DNA of 64,000 bases, taken from contig JAKNDB010000068.1 in assembly GCA_024305405.1 (NCBI GenBank), forward strand, positions 10,463,501 through 10,527,500, written 5' to 3'. Source of the DNA: Dirofilaria immitis (lineage: Eukaryota > Nematoda > Chromadorea > Rhabditida > Onchocercidae). The position numbers were made by a program, and so were the translations under genes. The notes beneath the pieces are model-generated. The model worked only from the letters and a program-made list of their open reading frames with translations, had not been told where the DNA came from and ran no database searches. Within the stretch, counting starts at the first letter, position 1. Each line of letters opens with the position of its first letter. Below, one piece after another: positions 25,801 to 38,294 of this stretch.

Positions 25801-27283
25801 AAATCACCATTTATATCGACGAAAGAATGCAAAAATGTTCATATGGTGTAATGGCAGATATATTACCAGACGCACTGCAACAAACTACAATTCGAAAAAA
25901 CACGAAAAATACTGATATAAACTTCTCCATACTTCTTTTAGAAACTCAAGAAATTATGAGTCTTAGTTAATATTTTCGGTAAAGTAGATACCAGAATTCT
26001 ATACGACACAGAAAAGGAAAACAAAATCTTTGCAAAATTATTAGCAACCACTTCTTTTATGACTTACTTGAAAAAATGTTCACAAGATGAAAAATTCCCT
26101 ATTACTGAGCCCAATTGACAAAATAAGGAACTGCTGTTGAGGAATCCCACGACATCACTGATACCATCACCGTTAACATCCATTACAGCTAGCTCATCCA
26201 GTAATGTTGCATTTATAGGAATTGATTTATATGTATTATATGAAAATATGTACACAGTCGATTCATAACCTTTCACGCCATTAGGCTTAAAAAAGGAACA
26301 AATTTTTAATCGTCCGATATAAATAAACTTCGAATCTTAGTCTAACTAACATATGACCAAGTAACACAAACTGAGTATTCTCAATCTCTTTTTTGTATAA
26401 AAAAATTAACCGAAAGGTCTATAATTGTTGATAATTCTTATCAGTAAATGATAATGGAACATAGAAAACAGCATTTCATGATTTACTGCCTATCCTAAAA
26501 TTTATTTCACATCTATAACGAACAATCTTTCTCGAAACCAATATATCAGGTACTGAATCACCATTGAAATCACCAATTGCACATGAGACAGTCTGTGATG
26601 ATCCAAGATTAACATTTTGTCCTGCTTCGTGAAATTCGCCATTTTCATTCTACAATAACCTGAATTTTATAAATACCGCAGTATGTAGAGGGAAAAAATT
26701 GTTACAAGAAACAAGCGAAAAACTGGATGTAAAAAGCTTCCATTAAAGTTATAAAGGTGAGACTTCTCTAGCGTTGTCCTTCCAACTTATCCATTTTGAT
26801 AATCAAAAAAGAAATAGTATTTCAAAAACGATTCGCTACCACAAGACACTTAATTTCATTGATTTCACTTGCGAATAATTTTCATTTAGGATATACTGTT
26901 CGTTAAATATAGTATGATTAACAAAGCGAATGATCGTGAAAGGAAATAAGGCAAATTAGAGAAAAATCAAGATGAGCTAAAAATACGGCAAAGTATAGTG
27001 CAATAGTATAGATAAAGTAAATTTAAATCAAGTGAAGAAAAGTTACTATCAGTTATTAAAAGTTTAAAATTCGAGATTAGGACAGAGAAGTAAAGTAGAC
27101 CTGAAAATAAGTCTTTAATCGATCATAATCCTGGATAACGATATCAGTATACAAATCACGATCCATATCACCATAAGCACAAACTCGACCTTTTAATTTT
27201 CCATTAACATATATGGCGTGCTTAATCACACAAAGAGCAATTAGTGGTATACTCCACGGATTCTTTGCTGATAACCACTGCAT
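22857..27283 (-). CDS. lnkn-1: ITFG1 / LNKN-1 (T-cell immunomodulatory protein) homologue, FG-GAP type I membrane protein
   Basis: Conserved single-pass membrane protein with FG-GAP repeats. C. elegans LNKN-1 links gonad cells, and human ITFG1 is TIP/LINKIN. Nine exons: 27101-27283, 26524-26649, 26068-26285, 25026-25248, 24603-24826, 24196-24448, 23871-24038, 23345-23505, 22857-23000; about 566 residues. A hydrophobic signal-like N-terminus is followed by Ca-binding-like repeats (YGDMDRDLYTD, GDFNGDSVPD, DVNGDGISD, DFDADGIVD, GDFSLDGYPD, DLKEDGTLD), then LENVPC, GLGRSPNF, a WQSRLYLTPS block, a membrane segment (LMVLVSVCMILLLVVV) and the family-specific tail RFHFDAM. One base is missing at the A5 run 24368-24372 (plus strand), which breaks the frame before DLKEDG. 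The intron before exon 7 ends in TG rather than AG. An AG two bases before the ATG could take a spliced leader. Confidence 0.94.
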
Positions 27284-28316
27284 TACTTGAAATATCAATT
27301 ATGTGACCTCCGGTATAACATTTACTTCTCCCATGCACAAGATTTTACAAACATTCTCAATGCAACTACAAAACTTAACAACTGAAGCGGGTGGAGGCCG
27401 AACCGTGAATCATTCATTGAGGTCACTCCTAAGCGTTGTGACCACTGAATAGATTAGGATGAACTGAAGTGGAACAAAAGGCAAGGCTGTATCGGATCAG
27501 TCACATAATCTTTTTTTTTTTGCAAATGCCAGAAAGTGACGTCTTTGAGTCTGAAGATAAAACAACTCATCCAGTTGTTTTAAGGCATATCGAGCATCAA
27601 TCAGATTAACCTTAAACTCCTGCAGTGATTAGTACAAGCAATCCATCAGTGACAATGCGAACAGATTGATAGTACTTATTATGCACTATTTACAAACTTC
27701 TGGATTCGAAAATTATGTACTATTTACAAACTTCTGGATTCGAAAATGTCTCAGACAAGGCAATCATAATGGAGCTGTTTCATCGAGCAAGTGAACAATT
27801 TGATCATTGTGCGACAAATGTCTGTGACCGAAATAAGGTCCGGGATAAAATTCTCTTGTCTCCCGGGGTAATGGAGTAATGGAGGACAAACAAATTCCTT
27901 ATATTTACACCATCTCATAACTTGCTGGAAGTGACGCACTTCTCTAACTAATAAAGTCGCTGTTTTACTTGTTTTATGTTGATTGTTGCATTGCCATCTA
28001 TTTTCCTAATATCCATGGCCATATATTTGTGTTCGACTTCAGTAACTGATTGATACAATAATTAATGTATATTTTTTATTTTTCTTAACTTTAGCAATCA
28101 TGACAACGAAAAAGAGAAAAAGAAAAGCAATGAAAAAGCGATGCCAATGCAAAACAATAGTTTTCCTCAACTTCACTTTGCGAAAATTAGTAGCAAATCA
28201 TTAAAATTTTTTTCTATGCAGATTCACTAATTCAAACGCATGAAGCTCCGCTTCCCTTTAATGAAGGTGAAATATAGTTTAAAAGATTACACGAACTAAT
28301 TTTTTAATACAGTAAA
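27284..28316. other. Intergenic between POP1 and the ITFG1-like gene
   Basis: About 1.0 kb between two genes on the same strand. It contains one 34-bp tandem duplication, listed separately. No exon or RNA gene is supported. Confidence 0.5.
27678..27745. repeat. 34-bp direct tandem duplication
   Basis: Two adjacent 34-bp copies (27678-27711 and 27712-27745) differ at one base (ATTATGCAC versus ATTATGTAC at the start) and end identically in GGATTCGAAA. Likely a recent slippage or end-joining duplication. Confidence 0.9.
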
Positions 28317-31300
28317 TTATAAATCGAGATGATTTTTAAGAAGGCTAATTCGGGCCGGATAATAACATCTGGATGTAATATTCCGGAACAATATAACATT
28401 ACGATAAAGTTGTTTCAAAGCCGGTAAACAACAATAACCAATAGCAAAGCCTTTCCCATGTACGAAGGAATAATCACCGCGTACAATCCTGCCAATGATG
28501 GGCCTATAAATTGAGCATTCATTTCTTCACTTAACTGTTGATTTTTTCACATACTCCTTTTTAATGCTATCATATAAAAAAGCATTTCAATGTCCTAAAA
28601 ATTAAAACATATCGACGGACAATTTTTGCTCATTTCCGACGTAAAATCAGAATAAAGATAATCTTAAAATTACAATAAATCACAGAGAATGGAACGTGAA
28701 ATATAAAACTACTCGCGTTAAGTAGTAGTACCAAAACATATTAATTTGAATTTGCATATCGTCCTAAGTGCTTACCTCGAACAGCTGCTACTGTATTTTA
28801 CGAGTTCCAGCGCTTTCTTTTCCAATTCTTCGGTACCATTTGTTAGCTGTCCCGAAACAGAAGTCTGTGGACCACATTCCACATTTCTTTTCTTCGCTTT
28901 TCTCTTTTCTCTTTCTTTTTCTTTTTGATTTTTCGTTTCCTGTATATATAATTTAATATTGAACTCCAGGTAGCTTGTTTTTACCCTATTTTCAGTTAAA
29001 AAAATGGATTTACGACGAGAGCAAATATCAAGGATGTAAGACTTTACTGTTATCTGTTTCCAAAATTCAAATTAGGAAATCGTTTAATAAGAAGTAGTCA
29101 AACATGCAAGAAATAGCCATAAGAAACGAGTAATTCTCAAATAACAAACGGAGAATTCCATAACTTCTTATGCCTTACCGTAGCATTTCTTTGTCAGGAA
29201 AAAGTGAGTTCAAGGCTATGTGCTTTTCAGTTGCAGTAACATCCAACGAAACAAAATCTTTTAATACCATCTGAATAAATAAATATAAATATATTTCCGT
29301 AACATATAATGTAAACTACTTTAGTTGAAGCATCTAATGATCTCATGAAATTTCAAAATTTACATCATTCAGAAATCTTTCCTTCTAAGTTGAATAAATT
29401 ATTACCTTATCCTCTTGCTTTTCCTCATTTTTTTCATTATTGGACCCTGATTTTAAGGTATTTCTTCGTGACTGTTCAACGATTTGTACAGCATTTTTGC
29501 CTTTTGACATATTTGCTATAGTTATAATATCCTCATCGACTGGCGCACATATTAATGCAAATCGCTGTGGGCGACCTAATGTAATTGAAACAAGAGATAC
29601 GGGTACTAACGCTGCAGAATTCATTATAGATTCTGAAATTGCAGAACTAAAAATAATTAATTTATATTTAATAAGCTATTAAAACTTTCTTTTCAAATCA
29701 GTTTTAAAATTAGAAAATGAGATAACAATTTAATTTTGCCTTGAAAGAAAATTTGTTAATTTAAGCAAAGAAAGAAATAACCTTTCGGCATTGGTCCTCT
29801 TCCGATCAACCATTTCTCAATGGTCAGCAATGTTTGATGGTCACGTATAACGTATGCAGTACCTTTAAAGCCTGAATTGTCAAGCCAGTCATGAGATAAC
29901 TCAGAGAACTGAAACGTAAAAGGATATTTTATCGACAAGGTGCTCCAATACTTCACTCGGCGATTATGAGGCCGTCGTATATACTTTTCCTACAAATGAA
30001 ATATCTGTAACATAGATAATATAGATGACTGTTTTATGAATCGTGCAATACCAAAAGAATTATAAAAGAAAGAAAGAATTATGTCTGAAACAGATTAAAA
30101 ATTGTTGAAATTAGCAAGATTAAAATAAATTTTTCTATGTGTTAATGTTAAAATATTTCATCTGTGTTTCATAAAAGCAAAAGTTTCTATAGTATTTGTT
30201 TCATTTGTGAAACAATAAGGTATCATCTGAGCAACGATATAAATGCTTTCACAAGACTTTTCTAGCAGCGAATAATTATCATTTAAATATTTCATAAAAG
30301 TGGCCTGAAGATTAATATATTCTTCTTTAAATTCGTTCAAACCAGCATCACAATCTGGTACATCGGCGGGAAAATTGAAGTGGCTTGATTCCAATTCTAA
30401 GAATTTCTGATCCTTCAATCCAATGCTTCTCGCAGTACCATATTGCAGAGCAAGCCAAAACTCCAAGCCTTTCAAAAAATAAAAATTATTTGAATACAAA
30501 TCAGAAATTTTAGAGAAATGAAAGTAAAAAAATTTGTGAAAATGAGAACTGAGTTTACCAAATCCAGATGGTATGATGAGATCCAAACCAATAAATGGAT
30601 TTGTTGTTCCTGTGCCCGTATTTCGAACTATTAAGAGTATTGGTATCTGCAATGAAAATAAAGACCAAAATATAAAAATCCACTTGAATTATAAAAAAAA
30701 CTTTATTTTTTGAATGTATAATCTAAATAATGCTAGTACTTGCAGATAAGAGCCTAAAAATGGAACAAGATTTTAATAATTATATTTAACTCATGTAATA
30801 GTTCTTATAAAATTTAGATTCAGATCTATAGAATCTATAAGATTTGAATTGTACAGCGAACACAATAAAGAGCAAAAATGTCGTACAAAAGGTTATATGG
30901 GTATAAAAATGTACGCAAAACCTTGGCTTCAGACGTTTTCATTGGTTGCAGCTGCATACTTCGTTTTTTTGCAAATCCGTTTCAGTCAATTTCTTTTCAA
31001 GAGCCTGAAATAAAACCAATCCAGTCCCAATTATGTGGTATGATAATGTACCTGCATACCGAATAATTTAGTGCACCTGAATACCGAATAATTTCAACGT
31101 AAAGTTCGTATAAAAGATGCAGCTTTAATGCAACTCTCATTTAACCCATAATCGGCTGAGTTTTATAAGAACGAAACCATTTTAATCCTTTTATCTTTTA
31201 CTTCCATTTACTAAGAGAAGTCAATAAAAAGCTAACTTGAATTTCAAACCTTTCTTCGAATCCCAAAATTCCAAAAGTCGTTTAATGGAAGTGGCAAATT

Positions 31301-34300
31301 TGCCATGTTTAACGATTTTGTTGAACATCTATTAGTCTCAGCTGGCTTTATTTTTTTAAACGGTCGACTTAATCTAGGATCTTCAACAAGTAAACTGAAT
31401 ACTGTACCGTCAGGGAATTCACCGAGGTTAAGCTTGCTGTATTCATTTCTCCAGCACTGGTTACTTGATCTGAAACTGACATCACTCTATATTTCCTTAT
31501 CCATTATCTATTTTAATACGTTTTAACACGAAAGTTCCTACCTATTTTTAATACGTTTTGAGCATCAAACCGCGGATAACCCTGCGGCACCCATATATTT
31601 AGAATTTTCTCACCATTTTTCAAATTATATCGGACAAATGCCAAAAATGTTGCATTAGATTTGTTCAAGATGCTACATCGGATATGATTTTACAAGCATT
31701 AATAGATGTACTTTTACTCATGTACTTATCATGTACTTTCCATTTCCATTACATAATATGAATAATGAAAGCTAACACGAATTCATTCATTCGTGAATTC
31801 ATAAATTCATTTTCTTCGACAACAGAAAGAACTTCATGTAAGATTTCAAATGATTTAGGACCGTATAATCTGAGCCGAACTATCTGATCACTTAAATCCA
31901 ATAGCTGAAAAATAATTCTTTAACATTTCTAGAATGAATCGTAAGATTCTGATTAGATAAGCAGATTTCATGACTATCCAATCAAATTATATTAGTTGAT
32001 AACGAATTTAAAAAAGGCCAAAACTAAGAATTTGATCATGAACTAAGTTAATCACTTAATCTATAGCCACATAAAAATAAGCAGGAAAACTTCATGCTTT
32101 TATAGAACAAAATAAAAACAAATGCAATGATCGAAAGATGGTTCAAATATGACCCAATTTTATCAAAATCGCCAAAAATAAGAAATGACTATATATAGAA
32201 CCTCCATCCCTGGAAGGGCATCAAAGACCTGTTATTGAATAAATTCTTTTCAAAATCAATTTTGACTAGAATTATATAGGAATCCAAATTAGGACTGAGC
32301 CATTTTTCTAATATTGGTATTATTTGAGCAACTTGCTGAAAATATAAAAAATAGAGGAAGCAACATCGCAGCAATCATCTCATATTATCATGAAATTACA
32401 TAACTTCATCCGTAACTATATCGCAATCAACGCGATCACGTCGCCGATTTATTCCAAGGACAAGAACGCTCGAAGAAGTAATGAAATTGCAATACCACAG
32501 AAACCTACCTTCCTCAAACATGAGGAAGAGCCTCTGGACCTTAAACCCTGGCGGTACTGCTGATGCAGCGACAGCTGCAGCCGCAGCTTGCAACACACTT
32601 GGGGAAATGCAGCAGTAACCGAGGTTGGTGGTGGAAGAACTGCTAATGGTGAAGAAATCTGTTTAGGTTTCGGTACCTTCGTGTTACTTTTAGCCTTTTC
32701 GAGACGTATTTTGTGACCAGTGACGGGATCAAAAAGTACACTCTGTAGGGCTTTCATGGCAGTATCGGCATCTTCGGCACTAGAAAAGGTGACAAAACCA
32801 ACAGGTGATGCAATACCCCCACCTTTGGATTGCGTTATTCGGAGCAATGAATTCTCGTAGCCCCGGCAGGATCGCAGCCAATTTCATGTGGCTAAACACC
32901 GCTTGTCCCTCTAAGAAGTTGCCTAGAGAAAATTATCCAGTAACTATTTAGTAGGCTAAAGTCTATTTCACCAACTACGAACGGCCATGAACTACCAACC
33001 CCTAATCATGAAAGAGCTCTCAATCTATTATCCTCACAGTCATATACACATATGCTATGTGGTAAACTCTACCTATGAATAAATATATTCGAAGTTAATT
33101 TGTGATCTGTTGATACTTTAACACACTGTGCACTATTTTTAGTGAAGTGTCAATTAGAATACAATAAGATTGATTATTATTCTACTGGAATTTTATTATC
33201 GGATTATTACTGTTATTTTAACACATAGGATAACTTTTTCCTTATGAAAGGCGTTGGTTGGCATACCTAGCAGAACTGTGGTATAGAAGTTGGAAACCGC
33301 TAAGAAGTGTGTAATAACTCGAGGGAGAGAGAAAAAAAATTGATAAATAGCACAATTCTAAAAAACTATACCTTTAGATCTTTACCATTTACGTAGATAT
33401 CTGTCCTTACTTGCGAATTGCGCAACCTCCACTCATCTATACTGCGTGGCACTTTACTTATTTTTATGAGATCTATTTCTTGATCCTGTTTTTTTAATTT
33501 TAATAGATCGATAAATTTCAATAAGATATTTTTGCTGGAAGAGGGATGCGTCCAAACAGCTAATGTGTACTTCTGATCAGTCCTGGAAATATAGGATTGA
33601 ATGTGAATTCGGATTTTTTCTACATTTAATATCAGAAGAATTACACTTTAAATTTAGTGATGAAAAAATGCATTTAAAACTACAATGCTAATAATTATTC
33701 AAATGTTTAGCCAATGAAACAAAACAAGAATTTTCGAAAATTTACTACTCTTTTATTCTATCTCTTAATATTTTGAATCTTTGTAAAATCCTATGCGAAT
33801 GACTTAAACATTGGTTTCAGGAGATACCTGGTGAGTTATTCTTTACTACTGAAAATCATTACCACCAAAAAAAAAATGAAAAAATGCACTAATTTCTATA
33901 ATGCAGGGCGTTTACAACTTTAATAAAAATATCTGGATAAATATCTTACTAGAGAATAGACAGTAAAAAAATTTACTTGTGCTTACTCCATAAAAATCTA
34001 GCAGGTCCAATGAAACCACGCGGATATTCGCCTGGTTCGTATAACATAATTGGAATCTCAAAACGACCATCTAAGGCAGACTTGCATGCAAATGTTGGGC
34101 CAACCTCAGGTGCACATATACTGCGTAATAGCTCAATTATTGCTGTTTGATTGGTCCCAATTATCTGAAAAAACCGAAAAACTTCCACTTCAGCATTAAA
34201 TAACCGCAGGTCTAAATAAAAAATGATTATAATAACATTACTGTTTGCTTTGTTCTAAGCACTAAATTACCAAACGTTATTCTGATTTAACGTATTCGAT

Positions 34301-35774
34301 TCCATATAGCCAGTTTAAAGTTTGATGATTATGCTATAAACTTTTTATATGCAAATATTGATTAGTTTGAAAGTATATAACCACTGACTGCCTTATCAAA
34401 AAATAAATTTAAGTAACCAGTTATTAGAATATCACTATAAATTATTTGAGGAAGTTGGCATTACAAAGTTCAGCTATGCGGGTCAAAACATATGCTACAC
34501 TGAATTTTTACTGTCTTGAATTGGCATATCATAATATCATAATCAGTAGTATTAGCATTAAACTCCTTTAAAAAACTTGTTTTAAAGCTTAATTTCAATC
34601 TTCAAAATCCCACTGTTAAAAAAAAAGAATTACAAAAAGGAAAAATATTATCTAACTTTTTCCTAACGAAAAATCAGATTTTAAATTGCCTGAAAACAGC
34701 GCAAGAAGCTAATGTCTCGAATAACGCAATGTCGCATTGCGTCGCGATGCGATGGTCGGAAAGCTCGCAGATAACTGCAGAAAGGTAAATTGTAGCCCCA
34801 TTTTGGATCATTCGAAAACGTTTTGCATGCCATATGTGTGTTTCAAGCCATATATGTTTTCGTTGGCGTCTGATGTAATTCTAGAATTTACGATAAGATA
34901 TTACCAAGATTCGAATAATAACTTGAAGATTTTATTTTATAAATTGAAGGCGAGATCAACGGATGAAATACAATTCTACGCACAAAAAAGTGTGGATGAA
35001 TATGCGCTGATTCATGAAGATAAGTGCGATAATTACAGGAAAAAAAATTTTCACAGATAACTATAATGGGATCTATTTATAGAATAAGAAGCATTATTTG
35101 ACTTTTATGATTACAGAAGATTCAGATTTGAACTAATAATCAAAAATCGCATCATGCGCTGTTAATTGATTGTATCGCATTGGAGATCTCAAATTTATGA
35201 TCTTTCCAATCTTGTGTTTTTTCAGTGACTTTTAACTTCAATTAAACTAATTGTTAAGTACGATGCAAGTAACTCAATGCGTGAAATTACCGATAACTCA
35301 TATCCGACACCATCTTAGTGATACCCCAACTTAATATCTCAGAAAAATTACCAGAAGTAAATTTCTTGGTCGCCTTCTCCAAAAACGACTAGATGGTTTT
35401 TGACGATGCTTCGAAACTGCAACTGTTGAAATTGCAAAACGACGCTGCATACGTGGAAAACGCTTGATATTGTAGGACATTGCACGACGACGCATATGAC
35501 GTGGAAGATGCTGCACTGCTGTACGTGGTCCTTTAGTCACTTCTCCCGATACCAACACGCGATTATCGGTGGCCTCGAAAAATAATATGAGTTGATTTTC
35601 GCTTGCAAAACGTACAAAATTATGAATCAGTTTAACAGGATACTTTTCGTATACAACAGTATTCAAAAGACTAACGTGAATTAACTCAGCAATTTGCCTC
35701 ACTCGTTCTTTTACAAAATGTATTACGTTAACGCCACGTGGTCGTGGACAATTTTCGTCTTCACTTTCTTCCAT
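28317..35774 (-). CDS. popl-1: Ribonuclease P/MRP protein subunit POP1
   Basis: Largest protein of nuclear RNase P and RNase MRP, needed for tRNA 5' processing and pre-rRNA cleavage. Fifteen exons were recovered: 35352-35774, 34690-34880, 33977-34164, 33372-33582, about 31800-31904, about 31555-31680, 31250-31456, 30960-31004, 30559-30646, 30236-30468, 29782-29989, 29406-29632, 29179-29270, 28776-28939, 28317-28488. Family landmarks in order: [39 protein letters not shown] with [37 protein letters not shown] block ([32 protein letters not shown]), [11 protein letters not shown], and a C-terminus with [10 protein letters not shown] and YYPARISLL. The frame in exon 2 needs one extra base at the T4 run 34801-34804, and the A-rich exon 14 also lacks one. 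Intron 2 has a GC donor. An acceptor CAG lies two bases before the ATG. An exon between 30646 and 30960 may be missing. Confidence 0.95.
32229..32335 (-). other. Exon-like ORF inside a POP1 intron
   Basis: Flanked by TTTTCAG and a CAG|GTCTTT donor, 107 bases, translating to a helical peptide beginning [12 protein letters not shown]. It is not needed to join the POP1 exons on either side, whose phases already match (33372 to 31904). Unrecognised; it may be an alternative or foreign exon. Confidence 0.25.
32547..32874 (-). pseudogene. MEC-8/RBPMS-type RRM fragment nested in a POP1 intron
   Basis: A conserved partial RNA recognition motif. It begins in mid-domain with [18 protein letters not shown], continues with the RNP1-like [25 protein letters not shown] and [17 protein letters not shown], and then runs into a Pro- and Ala-rich linker. 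In MEC-8/RBPMS proteins the RNP2 strand should come first; it is absent upstream. No AG acceptor is present at the 5' end, but the 3' end has a GT donor after PPG. One base is missing at the G4 run 32601-32604. Base composition is clearly less AT-rich than the surroundings. It lies on the same strand as POP1 and is probably a truncated duplicate of a mec-8-like exon, although an expressed nested exon cannot be excluded. Confidence 0.75.
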
Positions 35775-36296
35775 TACTGAAACGATATTCAGTCCTTACT
35801 AGTTTATATGCTTAAAACTAAGTACCAACAATTTTGAAAATCCCTGAATCATAAATGAGCTTATTCTCGTTGTTTAATTTAATGAATAAGCTTCGAAGAA
35901 AATATTGACAGAAATTTTATGGCTGAATGATGAACTGATATATCCAATTTTATTAAAATTTATTTTCTGGAAAATTTAAGATTCACTCAAAGATATCTAT
36001 TCTAAAAATACATTGATAAACTAAAAAATGAACTAACAAAATACACAAATTTTATAGATCAACGAGTTGTAACAAATCACAATAAATTTTCACACAGATG
36101 AACGAAAAATAAAATTTTGGTTGGAAGATAGATAAGTTAACTCTCATATGAGAAACGATATGTGTCATAGACTCATCTGAACATGCAGAGATGTTTACTA
36201 AGAAATGTTAAGAAGAACATTACATATTCTAATGCTTTAAAACCGGTAGTATTAACTTAGAATTTAAACTAAATGTACACCAAAGAAAACCTAATT
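35775..36296. other. MRPS17-POP1 intercistronic region
   Basis: About 520 bases between two genes transcribed in the same direction. A GTTTCAG acceptor ends next to the POP1 start (35777-35778). No exon is seen. The spacing and acceptor would fit a nematode operon, or an independent promoter. Confidence 0.45.
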
Positions 36297-36302
36297 TTTA
36301 TT
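36297..36302 (-). terminator. Polyadenylation signal of MRPS17
   Basis: AATAAA on the minus strand, eight bases beyond the TAG of the last MRPS17 exon. Confidence 0.5.
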
Positions 36303-36309
36303 AATATGG

Positions 36310-38165
36310 CTAATTATCCTGCTCTTCATCCCTGTTCAATATTTCTTTTTCTTTACTGATATCTTTGACGATCCGTCTCGTCAATGAACGTTCCTGCTTC
36401 GAGAACTCACGTCGACTTATTGCCATTTTACGGATATTCAACCGTCGCCATTGTATGTCCCGTTTTTCATCGAATAATAACACATCCTAAAACAAAAAAT
36501 TCACCTTTTCTTTCGGACTGAATAAATAATTTAAGCTTTATAATAGCCGAATCCGAGAGTACATTAAAGTAAACGAATAAACGATTATCAACGTAAATAG
36601 ATATAAAGCATGTGAAAGACCCTAACATATTCATCAATAGGAAACATATTATTCAAAATTCTGAAGAGATTCAGTATCTTGGTACTTAATTCAATGACAT
36701 GAATTATTAAAATTAATAGAAAATTTTGAATTCTAAAATAATATTCTAAACAACACTACAGTTAAGAAAAAATGTACATAAAATAATATTCTAAACAACA
36801 CTAAGAAAAAAATGTATAAAAAATGTACATATATTGGGAATATTTCGATGCATCAAGCTACTTAAAAAAATATTCATCAAGTCACTTAAAGAAAGACATT
36901 AATGTTGACGAAATTAATGAAATTAAATGATATTCACTCTATTAGTAAAACAACAGCATTTGTACTGTTCACTATTCCCTCCACTGCATTTCCTTAGGAT
37001 TTACGCAACTGCACTTAAGTATATATTGCGTTAATTATTAATTATCAAAAATTATACTAAATGTTATACGCATTAGCTAATCGGGCTACTTTACAATGCA
37101 TTTTGCCCTTTGATAGATTGCTGTTTTACACCGCAAAGATCTTATTAAATAGGGATAATTTAAAATCTAGGATCTTATAAGTTGCATAAAATAATTCGAC
37201 GAGAAATTCATACATATGATGATGGCTCTTCGATAATTTCTTTCACTAATTTTGTTTCCAAGTTGATATCGTCCTCATATTTCTCCTTAATTACTCTTTT
37301 TTTTGTGATGGGATCGACAATATTACCAAACTTAAACATCACTCGATCAACAATATGTGTGACTAATTTGGCCGGTCGTTTGTTTACATCACATTTTATG
37401 ATCACGACGGTATCACCCAATCCTGAAAATATTCTGCCAGTTTTTTCAATTGTTCCATTCCGACTAAATTTCATAAAAACCTAATTCAATCATGAACAAA
37501 TGCCATTGAAACTGACGCAAAAATTATGAATATAAACTTAATCAATACCTCAGGTACCCATCTCAACAGTCCAAAGACAAAGAAATTGGTAAGCTTGATG
37601 TATGAAAAATTTTAACTCAGAGTAATTACTAAACGTAATAAATAAATAGCAATAAATCTAGATTGTTCTCACATATTTATATTAAAATATCGAAACTGAA
37701 TAAAAAAATAATCCTCTTACAAAAATAAATTTAAATTTCCAGCAAAACATTTTAAAAAATGAAATTTGAGAAATTTCAGAAAATTTTATCAGAATCAGTA
37801 AATTCCAAAATACTCGAAAAAATCCTTTGTTGCGATTCAAGTGAAACAAATTACCTGTTATATTTTTAGGATCTAATGCCCACAGATCAACAGGTCGCGC
37901 AAAATATTTCTTAATATATTCATCAAAATCGTTCAATCGACATCGAACCTACATAATGTTATTATTTTTCAATTAGATACACCGCTGTTATGGATACATC
38001 GGTTTTCACCAGACAATACATTGTTAACAATATATAATTTGATTTTTATGAATGAGTTAGGAATTATAATAATTTTTAAAATCAATTTCAAACGAACTTT
38101 ACCTGGACACATGGAATTTTATCATTCCCAATATGCGTGTGTTTTAATACTTTCCCTAGCAACAT
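36310..38165 (-). CDS. mrps-17: Mitochondrial small ribosomal subunit protein uS17m (MRPS17)
   Basis: Component of the mitochondrial 28S ribosomal subunit. Four exons: 38103-38165, 37855-37948, 37214-37422 and 36310-36486, about 180 residues. The S17 OB-fold core is clear: MLLGKVLKHTHIG, VRCRLNDFDEYIKKYFARP, a GLGDTVVIIKCD strand and FKFGNIVDPITKKR, aligning with the human VGKV, GDIVLLRAL and FKVGKVIDPVTGK segments. Exon 3 could stop at TGA 37208-37210, but a GT donor six bases earlier (37212-37213) joins in phase 0 to a strongly coding basic/acidic exon (DVLLFDEKRDIQWRR...), giving a 58-residue C-terminal extension not present in the human protein. That join is inferred. It is transcribed away from the small ORF at 38295 and toward POP1. 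Confidence 0.9.
36735..36832. repeat. Imperfect tandem duplication in an MRPS17 flank/intron
   Basis: A unit beginning AAAATAATATTCTAAACAAC is repeated about 45 bases later, each copy ending in an A-run plus ATGTACAT. It lies in the intron between MRPS17 exons 3 and 4. Boundaries are approximate. Confidence 0.7.
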
Positions 38166-38294
38166 GTCTAGTGTATTTTTGGATAATTCAGTTTTACACT
38201 GAAAATAAATTGATGCTTAGCAATAAAGTATCAATGACAGAAGAGTGAGAAAACTATCAACTGATTATTCTTAAATCATGATTTCGATTTAAAA

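Noticed and set aside
34737..35060. 107-codon plus-strand ORF
   Set aside because: It is antisense to POP1 exon 2, whose minus-strand translation gives [12 protein letters not shown] and matches the family.
38021..38248. Plus-strand ORF with a hydrophobic stretch
   Set aside because: It overlaps MRPS17 exon 1 in antisense, and its hydrophobicity follows from the complementary codons.
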